Shown here: one piece after another, positions 34,421 to 41,408 of the stretch
Numbering within the stretch: the first letter of the stretch is position 1
Layout: the number at the start of each line of letters is the position of its first letter
Assembly: GCF_005145025.1 (NCBI RefSeq)
Contig: NZ_CP039697.1
Location: forward strand, 496,001-560,000
DNA from: Novosphingobium sp. EMRT-2
Lineage (GTDB): Bacteria; Pseudomonadota; Alphaproteobacteria; Sphingomonadales; Sphingomonadaceae
Direction of reading: 5' to 3'
DNA: 64,000 bases
The notes under the pieces: generated by a model
Seen by the model: only the letters and a program-made list of their open reading frames with translations
What the model was told of the DNA's origin: nothing
Database searches by the model: none
Position numbers and translations under genes: made by a program

Positions 34421-34576
34421 CTAAGGCCTGCTTGCGGGCGTATCGGCTGGTTCGGGCATGGGGACGATGCCGATCCGCGCCGACTGGAACGAACCCAGCC
34501 ACAGCTCGCGCCCCTGCCCCCGCGCGGCGGGCGCGGCCAGTGCCAGCAGCAACGGCAGCAGGCGCAGCGCAAGCAT
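34421..34576 (-). CDS. Tiny secreted reading frame at the end of the esterase operon
   Basis: A 51-codon frame starting two bases after the carboxylesterase stop. It begins with a convincing signal peptide (MLALRLLPLLLALAAPAARG) and ends after RELWLGSFQSARIGIVPMPEP. It may be a truncated gene for a secreted protein whose remainder has been deleted, or a genuine small protein. No family is recognised. Confidence 0.4.
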   Translation of the reverse strand: MLALRLLPLLLALAAPAARGQGRELWLGSFQSARIGIVPMPEPADTPASRP

Positions 34577-34578
34577 GG

Positions 34579-36147
34579 TCAATCGCGCGGACGGGGGCCG
34601 GCGGGCCGCGCCTCCGTCGCCGCGCCCGACAGCATCGCCAGGTCGGCATAGTGCGGCCATGGCACCACGCGCGAACGAGCGCCGAGCCAGACGAGACGTG
34701 GCTTCGCCGGATCGAAGGCCGGCCATGTCCCTACTCCCGCGCTCGTCGGCACGCCCGTGCGCGCGAAGGCCAGCAAGGCGCCGGCCATCTCGTCTTCCAA
34801 CACCTTGTCCACCGGCTCCCACGCCCGCGTCACCCGGAACAGGTTGAGCGAATCGCGGGTGCGCAGCCAGTACGGCACATCGCCGGTGTGGTAGGCGCCG
34901 ACGGTCGCGGGATCGTGATCGCTGAAGGCGATGCCGCTGGCATAGGGCTGGCGGCGGGTAAACAGATAGGCATAGGCTGGCTGCTTGCCATAGCGGTGTT
35001 GCGCCGTGGCCCAATCGGCCATCTGGCGGCCCACGGTGGCATCGCGCGCGATGTCGGCCGCCGCGCGCGCCGGATCGGGATCGGCATAGGCCTTGAGTAT
35101 CGCCTCGGCCTGCGCCGGGAAACGATCGCGCACGGCGGCTTCGAGTTCCGCGCGGCTTTGGATCGGTCCGAACGGACGGAAACTTTCGTCGCGCGTGTAG
35201 CCGATCAGCACCGGCACATCGTTCTGGCGGCGACCGGCAAAGACCTCTTCCGCCGTGCCCGTCACGACATGCCCGTCGAGCACGATGGCCGAACGCGGCG
35301 TGGCGGCCGCCGCAATGCGATCCCCCGGCAGGGTCCGCATGTCCGCGAGCGACGCCGCGCCCAGTTCCTTCTGGAGCGCAAGGCCCTGCTTCTCCGCCGC
35401 GTCCAGTGGCGCCGGGCCAAGCATCCCGCCAAATGGGCTGCCGCTCATCGCCACCGCGCGCGCGAACAGCCCTTTGGCCAGCGGGCTCATCTGCAGCAGC
35501 GCAACCGACATCGCCCCGGCCGACTGGCCGGCGATCGTGACGTTGTCGGGATCGCCGCCGAACCGCGCGATATTGCGCCGGACCCATTGCAGCGCGGCGA
35601 TCTGGTCCATCAACCCGTAGTTGCCCGATCCCTTGTAGCCGGATTCCGCCGTCAGTCCGGGATGGGCCAGGAAGCCCAGCGCGCCTACACGATAGGACAC
35701 GTTCACGCGCACCACGCCGTCTTTTGCCAGCGGTTCGCCCGAATAGTTCGCCATGGCGGCCGAACCGATGTTGAACCCGCCGCCGAAGATCCACACCACC
35801 ACCGGCGCCTTGCGGGCTTCCTTGGGCGCCCAGACGTTGAGATAGAGGCAGTCCTCGCTTGTCGCCTCGTTGCCGAAATAGTGGTTTTGCAGCGAACCGC
35901 GCAGCGGCTGGAGGCATTCCGGCGCGAAACGGTCGGCATGATAGACGCCTTGCCAGGGCACGACGGGCTGCGGCGGCTTCCAACGCAGATCGCGCAGCGG
36001 CGGCGCGGCGAAAGGCACGCCCAGCCAGGCCGAAACGCCCGAGGGCAGCGTGGTGCCCTCGATCAGGCCCCCGTCGACGGCGACCGGATCTGCCAGCGCC
36101 GGGCTGGCCCCGGCCAGCAGCAGCGCCGCCAGCAGCCGGCGTATCAC
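34579..36147 (-). CDS. Secreted type-B carboxylesterase
   Basis: A 522-residue carboxylesterase with a signal peptide (IRRLLAALLLAGASPALA). EDCLYLNVW and GQSAGAMS (nucleophilic Ser) are the two family signatures; an acidic residue in GYTRDESF and the His in GAYHTGDVPYW complete the triad. The GTG at 36147 overlaps the TGA of the upstream esterase gene. It would act on aromatic or other bulky esters in the periplasm. Its operon with QuiC and shikimate-related genes suggests hydrolysis of quinate or shikimate esters such as caffeoyl conjugates; that is inference. Confidence 0.87.
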   Translation of the reverse strand: MIRRLLAALLLAGASPALADPVAVDGGLIEGTTLPSGVSAWLGVPFAAPPLRDLRWKPPQPVVPWQGVYHADRFAPECLQPLRGSLQNHYFGNEATSEDCLYLNVWAPKEARKAPVVVWIFGGGFNIGSAAMANYSGEPLAKDGVVRVNVSYRVGALGFLAHPGLTAESGYKGSGNYGLMDQIAALQWVRRNIARFGGDPDNVTIAGQSAGAMSVALLQMSPLAKGLFARAVAMSGSPFGGMLGPAPLDAAEKQGLALQKELGAASLADMRTLPGDRIAAAATPRSAIVLDGHVVTGTAEEVFAGRRQNDVPVLIGYTRDESFRPFGPIQSRAELEAAVRDRFPAQAEAILKAYADPDPARAAADIARDATVGRQMADWATAQHRYGKQPAYAYLFTRRQPYASGIAFSDHDPATVGAYHTGDVPYWLRTRDSLNLFRVTRAWEPVDKVLEDEMAGALLAFARTGVPTSAGVGTWPAFDPAKPRLVWLGARSRVVPWPHYADLAMLSGAATEARPAGPRPRD

Positions 36148-37151
36148 TTCCCGCCCGCCTGCTGCCCCGCTTGCTGGGGCACGCCCAGCTTCGCGTGGAA
36201 GAAATCGAACGTGGCGTTGATCGCCTGCAACGAAGCCCGGCGCGTTTCTTCCGGCGTCTTGCCGATGAAGCTGTGATCTACGCCGGGGATGTAGATCGCC
36301 TGCACGGGAACGCCAGCCGCCTTCAGTTTCGCCTCGCCCTCGCGCGATTGCGCGACGGGCACGGTCTTGTCCTCCTCGCCGTGGATCAGCAGGAACGGAG
36401 GAGCCTTGGCGTCGATGTAGGTCACCGGGCTGACCGCGCGCAACTTGTCCTCGCTGCAAGGTCCGTCGCAGCCCAGCAGCCTCGCGCCGGCCGAATTGCC
36501 GTCGGGCGCGGCCGTCATTCCCGCGAAATCATAGACGCCGTACCAGGTGACCGCGGCGCGGGCGCAAGTATCGTTGGCCGCGGCGGGATCGAGCTTGGTA
36601 TTGCCGCAGGCGAGCGCGGTCAGCGCGGTCAGATGACCGCCCGCCGAACCGCCCCAGATGCCGACGCGCGCGGGATCGATGCGGTATTCCGCCGCATGGG
36701 CCTTCAGGAAGCGCAGCGCCGCGTTGGCATCCTGCAACTGCGCGGGAAACTTGGCTTCACCCGCCAGGCGGTATTCGAGGCTGGCCACGGTAAAGCCTTC
36801 CGCCGCCAGCGCCGCCAGCACTTTCGGCCAGTCCGAAAACGCGCCGGAATGCCGCGTGTGCCCGGCCACCCAGCCGCCGCCGTGGATGTAAAGCACCAGC
36901 GGATGCGGCCCCGGCGTTGCCGGCACGTAGATGTCGACGATCTGCGGCCGGTAGCCCGTCAACTGCTGGTAGGTGACGTCCCGATAGGCTTTCACGCCGC
37001 CCGGAAACGCCACCGGCACTTGCGGAAACCGGTCCGCCAGCACCGGCTGCGCGGCGGTGGGAAACGTCCGCTCCGCCGCCTGCGCGGCGGGCATTGCGGC
37101 AGGCATGGCGGCGATCAGCGCGATCGCGCCCAACAAGGCCTTTGCAGCCAT
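36144..37151 (-). CDS. Secreted alpha/beta hydrolase (BD-FAE/esterase-lipase type)
   Basis: A 335-residue esterase with a signal peptide. YIHGGGW is the oxyanion motif, GGSAGG carries the nucleophile, the acidic residue lies in HGEEDKTVP and the His in GVDHSF. ATG at 37151 follows AAGGGAG; GTG at 37154 is an alternative. Its fold group includes feruloyl and carbohydrate esterases. It lies 30 bases behind the quiC-type gene and overlaps the carboxylesterase start. Confidence 0.85.
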   Translation of the reverse strand: MAAKALLGAIALIAAMPAAMPAAQAAERTFPTAAQPVLADRFPQVPVAFPGGVKAYRDVTYQQLTGYRPQIVDIYVPATPGPHPLVLYIHGGGWVAGHTRHSGAFSDWPKVLAALAAEGFTVASLEYRLAGEAKFPAQLQDANAALRFLKAHAAEYRIDPARVGIWGGSAGGHLTALTALACGNTKLDPAAANDTCARAAVTWYGVYDFAGMTAAPDGNSAGARLLGCDGPCSEDKLRAVSPVTYIDAKAPPFLLIHGEEDKTVPVAQSREGEAKLKAAGVPVQAIYIPGVDHSFIGKTPEETRRASLQAINATFDFFHAKLGVPQQAGQQAGGK

Positions 37152-37181
37152 CACTTTCTCCCTTGTTATCGGTCTTCAGGA

Positions 37182-39089
37182 TCAGTCGAGAAATTCGGGT
37201 TTGTAGCGGGCCTGCGCGGCCAGGCGGATCGGCGCGTTGACCGCGCCGTATCCGGCGTATCCCCGCCGCTCGACCACTTCGAAAAACACGCGGCGCGCAA
37301 AGGCGCGGCTGTAGAACTGGAAATACTCGGTCTCGGCCCCCCTCTCGTCCGGCGCGCGATCATAGAGGATGTCGAGCGCGGCCATGCGCTCGATCAGCGC
37401 TGGATCGAGATCCCAGCGCGCTTCGAGATCGTCGTAGTAATTGCGCGGGATTTCGAGCCGGGGCAGCCCGGCGGCCAACGCCGCTTCCGCCACCGCGAAG
37501 ACGTCGTCGGTGCCGAAGGCGATGTGCTGCACGCCCGCGCCGAAGTAGTTCTGGATGAAGCGCGAGGACAGTGACTGGCTGGCGAGCGAGCCGTTGAGCG
37601 TGAAGCGGACTGAACGGTCCGCGCTCTCAACCGCCTGGCTCTGGATCAAGCCCATCGGGTCGGCGATTTCAAGTTGGGGCGTCTTCGAAAAGTCGAGCAG
37701 CGCGACATAGAACAGCAGCCAGCTCAGGAATTCCTCATACTGCATGGTCTGCGCGATGTGGTCGACGCGCGCGAGATGTTGTCGGTCGTCGGGCGCTTCC
37801 AGCGGATGGGGGAATTCGTGCGCCCACATCGCATCGCGCGTGGCGGCGTCGACGAAGTAGATCAGGCTGCCCCCCACGCCGCGCACGCTGGGGATCGGCC
37901 ATTCGTCGGGCGCGATCGCCTGCTCGAACCGGGGCACGCGCAGGAAATCCGCGCGCGCGAGCGCGGCCGGCACGTCCTGCACCGCAAGCCCGATCGCGCA
38001 GACCGAGGCACCGTGAACCACGTCGAAACTGTGGGCGAGACCTTCCGGCTCGCAATTGACCACAATGTTGACCGGTCCTTGCGTCCAGCGCGTCACGTCC
38101 TTGCTGCGATGCCGCGCGGTCGGCCGGAAGCCCAGCGGGCGGAGCATGGCGGACAGCGTTTCGGCTTCCTCGTGGCTCGCCGCGAACTCGATGAACTCGA
38201 CGCCCGATGTCCCCGCGCGCGGCGGCAGGTCGGGCGCGGCCGCCGACGGCTTGGCAATGCCCCCTTCCAGCAGGCGCAGCGAACGATAGCCATCCAGCGC
38301 CACGCCGCTCGCCGATCCGGCGCGAAAGCGGTCGTTGAAGATTTCGAGGCTCCAGTAGCCTTCGTACCCGATCCGGCGAATCGCCGCCGCCCAGTCGTCG
38401 AGCGGGAAATCCCCCTGCCCCGGCATCGATCGGAAATGGCGGCTCCAGCTAAGGTAATCCATGTCCAGCATCGGCGCGTCCGCCACCTGCACGATGAACA
38501 GCTTGTCGGGGCGGATATCGCCGATACTGCTCGACGGAATCCGGCGCGAAAGCGAATGGAAGGAATCGAGCACCAACCCCAGGGCGGGATGATCGGCATC
38601 GCGCACGATGCCCCACGCCTCGCGGTGATCGTTGACATGGCGGCCCCACGCCAGCGCCTCGTACCCCAGGCGTAACCCACGCCGCACCGCGCGCTCGGCC
38701 GCTTCGGTGAGATCGGCGATCGTCCGTTCGCGATCGCCGTCCGCCAGAGGGGAGCAACTGGAGCAGACCAGAAGCAGGTCGGTCTCCAGTTCCTGCATCA
38801 CGTCGAACTTGCGCTCCAGCCGGTCGAACGCGCGCGCGCGCTGCGGCGGCGGCAGTCCGTCGAGATCGCGGAACGGCTGGAACATCGTGCAGGCCAGCCC
38901 CAGATCGCGCATCATCGCGGCGATGTCCCGCGCGGAAAGATGCGTTGAAAGCAGATCGTTCTCGAAGATCTCGGCGCCGTCGTACCCCGCGCCGGCGATC
39001 GCCTGCAGCTTGGCATCCAGCGTCCCGCTGATCGAGACGGTCGCGATCGAGGTCCGGAAAGGCGCGTTTTTCGAAAGTGCAGTTTTCAT
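37182..39089 (-). CDS. quiC: 3-dehydroshikimate dehydratase, QuiC type (fused to an HPPD-like domain)
   Basis: A 635-residue two-domain protein. The N-terminal TIM barrel of the sugar-phosphate isomerase/AP-endonuclease-2 type (residues 1-280) has metal-ligand segments EIFENDLLS, LDSFHSLSR and YWSLEIFNDRF. The C-terminal half resembles 4-hydroxyphenylpyruvate dioxygenase (ARVDHIAQTM, GVQHIAFGTDDVF, FFEVVERRGYAGYGAVN). This fusion matches bacterial QuiC1 enzymes, which convert 3-dehydroshikimate to protocatechuate in quinate and shikimate degradation. It is first gene of a minus-strand operon with two esterases, divergent from a TetR regulator. Confidence 0.92.
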   Translation of the reverse strand: MKTALSKNAPFRTSIATVSISGTLDAKLQAIAGAGYDGAEIFENDLLSTHLSARDIAAMMRDLGLACTMFQPFRDLDGLPPPQRARAFDRLERKFDVMQELETDLLLVCSSCSPLADGDRERTIADLTEAAERAVRRGLRLGYEALAWGRHVNDHREAWGIVRDADHPALGLVLDSFHSLSRRIPSSSIGDIRPDKLFIVQVADAPMLDMDYLSWSRHFRSMPGQGDFPLDDWAAAIRRIGYEGYWSLEIFNDRFRAGSASGVALDGYRSLRLLEGGIAKPSAAAPDLPPRAGTSGVEFIEFAASHEEAETLSAMLRPLGFRPTARHRSKDVTRWTQGPVNIVVNCEPEGLAHSFDVVHGASVCAIGLAVQDVPAALARADFLRVPRFEQAIAPDEWPIPSVRGVGGSLIYFVDAATRDAMWAHEFPHPLEAPDDRQHLARVDHIAQTMQYEEFLSWLLFYVALLDFSKTPQLEIADPMGLIQSQAVESADRSVRFTLNGSLASQSLSSRFIQNYFGAGVQHIAFGTDDVFAVAEAALAAGLPRLEIPRNYYDDLEARWDLDPALIERMAALDILYDRAPDERGAETEYFQFYSRAFARRVFFEVVERRGYAGYGAVNAPIRLAAQARYKPEFLD

Positions 39090-39188
39090 GGCGTCCTGCC
39101 CGCAAATCCCGTCCCGGACGTCAGCATCATCCGGCTGATCGGCAGAGCGGTATCACGGAGCCGTCCTTGACAAAAGCAGAAATGTTAG

Positions 39189-39210
39189 GGACTAGTTCGT
39201 TACATTAATG
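39189..39210. promoter_or_regulatory. Repeated operator-like element, copy 1
   Basis: ACTAGTTCGTTACATTAATG, ending at 39210, matches the element before the TonB receptor at 18 of 20 positions. It lies in the 269-base divergent region between quiC and the TetR gene and follows TTGACA at 39167. It is the likely TetR operator. Confidence 0.65.
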
Positions 39211-39358
39211 CACAAGGCTTCATATGTCCGCAGCCAACAGGCATGCGGGCTTGTGCAACGGGGGACGGGTGCGGCAAAGGATGGCAACGGGCGGGATCGG
39301 AACCGCTTCCGCCGTGGGCGGAGGCACGATCGTCCGCGCCCTTGCCGAGGAGTGCCCC

Positions 39359-40024
39359 TTGTCCGACGTCGAGACCGCCGCCCAGCCGGAAAAGCCCGCC
39401 CGCCGCTCGCGCGCGGAAACACGAGAGCAGGCGATCAACCAGATCGTCGATATCGCCACGCAGGAATTCGTCGAAAAAGGGCTGGCCGGGGCGCGCATCG
39501 ACGAGATCGCCGGCAAATCCACCAAGCGCAAGATCTACTACTATTTCGAAGGCAAGGACGAGCTGTATCGCGCCGTGCTGGAACGCGCCTATCGCCGGGT
39601 GCGCGCCAGCGAAAGCAACGTCGATATCGAGCAGGGCACGGCGGTCGAGGCCCTGCGCCGGCTGATCGAGCACGATGTGCATTACCATTCGCAACATCAG
39701 GAACTGGTGCGGCTGGTGATGAACGAGAACATCCACCGCGCCGAGCACCTGCGGCAGATCGAAGGGCTTCCGCAGGGCAACCACAGCGTGATCGACATCC
39801 TGGCACGGATCATCGCCCGCGGCGAAGCGGAAGGCAGCTTCCGCCCGGGCATCGACCCGGTCGAACTGCACATGAACATGACCGCGCTGAGTTTCTACAA
39901 CGTCTCCAACCAGTTCACCTTCGCGCACAACTTCGGCGTGGACATGACCAGTCCCGAAGCCGTGGCGCGCAGGGCCACGCAGGTTGCGGACATCATCATC
40001 GCCTGGGTGACGCACAAGGACTGA
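39359..40024 (+). CDS. TetR-family regulator of the shikimate/quinate cluster
   Basis: A 221-residue TetR-type repressor. The N-terminal helix-turn-helix spans ATQEFVEKGLAGARIDEIAGKSTKRKIYYYFEGKDELY. TTG at 39359 is preferred because GAGGAG lies 6 bases upstream; longer in-frame starts at 39224 or 39281 lack a ribosome site and add unlikely sequence. The ligand domain is probably induced by an aromatic or hydroaromatic acid. The repeated element at 39189 and 41339 is its probable operator. Confidence 0.85.
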   Translation: MSDVETAAQPEKPARRSRAETREQAINQIVDIATQEFVEKGLAGARIDEIAGKSTKRKIYYYFEGKDELYRAVLERAYRRVRASESNVDIEQGTAVEALRRLIEHDVHYHSQHQELVRLVMNENIHRAEHLRQIEGLPQGNHSVIDILARIIARGEAEGSFRPGIDPVELHMNMTALSFYNVSNQFTFAHNFGVDMTSPEAVARRATQVADIIIAWVTHKD

Positions 40025-40098
40025 ACCGGGCGACGCGCTCCGCGCAGCGCCCGCGTCCCGTCCTCTTTCACCCGGTACGAATGTGGGAGAGAGAGGAT

Positions 40099-41331
40099 AT
40101 GGCTGCCCCCATCAATGAAGGCGCTGGTCCGGGGCCGGCGCAGTGGACGCGCTCGGGCCTTGCCGTGGTGGCGCTGTGCTTTGCCATCAATATGGCCGAT
40201 GGCGTCGACGTGACGATCCTGTCGTTCATCGCGCCCCGGCTCCAGTCCGACTGGGGCATCGGATCGGACACGATGGGCAACCTGTTCAGCGCCGGGCTGA
40301 TCGGCATGGCGATCGGCGGCATGGGCATCGCGCCGCTGGCCGATCGCTTGGGCCGCCGCCGCATCATCCTGGCCGCGCTGGCGCTGATGTCGACAGGGAT
40401 GGTCGCCAGCGGTTTCGCCACGGGCGTTCCCATGCTGTTCGCGATGCGCCTGATCGTCGGCATGGGCATCGGCACCGTGCTGGCGGCGATGGCGGCCCTC
40501 GCCGCGGAAAGCGCGCCCGCAGTGCAGCGCAACCTTGCCGTGGGCATCGTGCAGGCCGGTTACCCCTTTGCAGCGGTGTTCACCGGGCTGATCGTGGCGC
40601 GGCTGCTGCCGGTCACGGGCTGGCACGCGCTGCTTATCGTCGCGGGCGCGATCACCGTGATCCTGTTTCCCGCCGCCGCCCTGATTCTGCCACGTGGCCC
40701 TGCCGGCGCGGACGGAAAGGCCTCCGGGGAAGCGGGCCGCGTGGGCACGCTGTTCGCGCCGGCCTTCCGCAAGCGCACGATCGCCCTGTGGAGTGCAGTG
40801 TTCTTCGGGCTGATGGTGCTCTATTTCATCGTCAGCTGGATCACCAAGCTGTCGATCCAGGCCGGCCTTTCCGAAACCAACGGAATCTATGCCGGCGCGC
40901 TCTACAATTTCGGCGCCTTCGTCGGCACGACCGCAATGAGCCTGCTGGCCGTGCGGGTGCCGCTCGGCAGGCTGGTCCCGGCCATGCTGGTCGGCGCGGC
41001 CGGCGCGATGCTGCTGTTCGGCTCCGTGACGATGCCGGTCGCCGAAACGCTGGGCGTGGCCTTCCTCATCGGCGTGCTGCTGCAGGGTGGATACAACGGC
41101 GTCTGGCCGCTGGCCGCCTCGGTCTATCCCGCGAGAATGCGCGCGACGGGCGTGGGCTGGGCGATCGGCATCGGCCGCGCCGGCGCCGTCATCGGCCCGA
41201 TGATGGGCGGCTATCTGATGGCCGCCAAGGCCAGTCTGCCGCTGCTATTCGTCAGCTACTGCATCCCGCTCCTGCTCTGCGCGCTGGCCTCCGCGACCGT
41301 CGATCGTCTCTCCCGGAATGTTTCTGAATAA
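40099..41331 (+). CDS. MFS transporter, aromatic acid:H+ symporter type
   Basis: A 410-residue 12-helix transporter. NMADGVDVTILSFIAP in helix 1 carries the acidic signature of the AAHS group (PcaK, benzoate and shikimate-like substrates), and PLADRLGRRR follows helix 2. GGGAGAGAGG precedes the ATG. It should import shikimate, quinate or the aromatic acid released by the esterases. Located between the TetR gene and the receptor. Confidence 0.86.
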   Translation: MAAPINEGAGPGPAQWTRSGLAVVALCFAINMADGVDVTILSFIAPRLQSDWGIGSDTMGNLFSAGLIGMAIGGMGIAPLADRLGRRRIILAALALMSTGMVASGFATGVPMLFAMRLIVGMGIGTVLAAMAALAAESAPAVQRNLAVGIVQAGYPFAAVFTGLIVARLLPVTGWHALLIVAGAITVILFPAAALILPRGPAGADGKASGEAGRVGTLFAPAFRKRTIALWSAVFFGLMVLYFIVSWITKLSIQAGLSETNGIYAGALYNFGAFVGTTAMSLLAVRVPLGRLVPAMLVGAAGAMLLFGSVTMPVAETLGVAFLIGVLLQGGYNGVWPLAASVYPARMRATGVGWAIGIGRAGAVIGPMMGGYLMAAKASLPLLFVSYCIPLLLCALASATVDRLSRNVSE

Positions 41332-41338
41332 TTTGACA

Positions 41339-41361
41339 GGAACTAGTTCGTAACATAAATG
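41339..41361. promoter_or_regulatory. Repeated operator-like element, copy 2, with promoter
   Basis: AACTAGTTCGTAACATAAAT, starting at 41341, repeats the element at 39191. It directly follows TTGACA (41333-41338), so the element would overlap the -35 to -10 region of the receptor promoter. Confidence 0.65.
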
Positions 41362-41408
41362 AAAATACGAAGGCAGGCGAATCCAAGCCTGCCCAGGGAG
41401 GATTGACC

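Noticed and set aside
39224..39358. Longer N-terminus for the TetR regulator starting at 39224 or 39281
   Set aside because: The extra residues are not TetR-like and lack a ribosome site, whereas TTG 39359 has GAGGAG 6 bases upstream.
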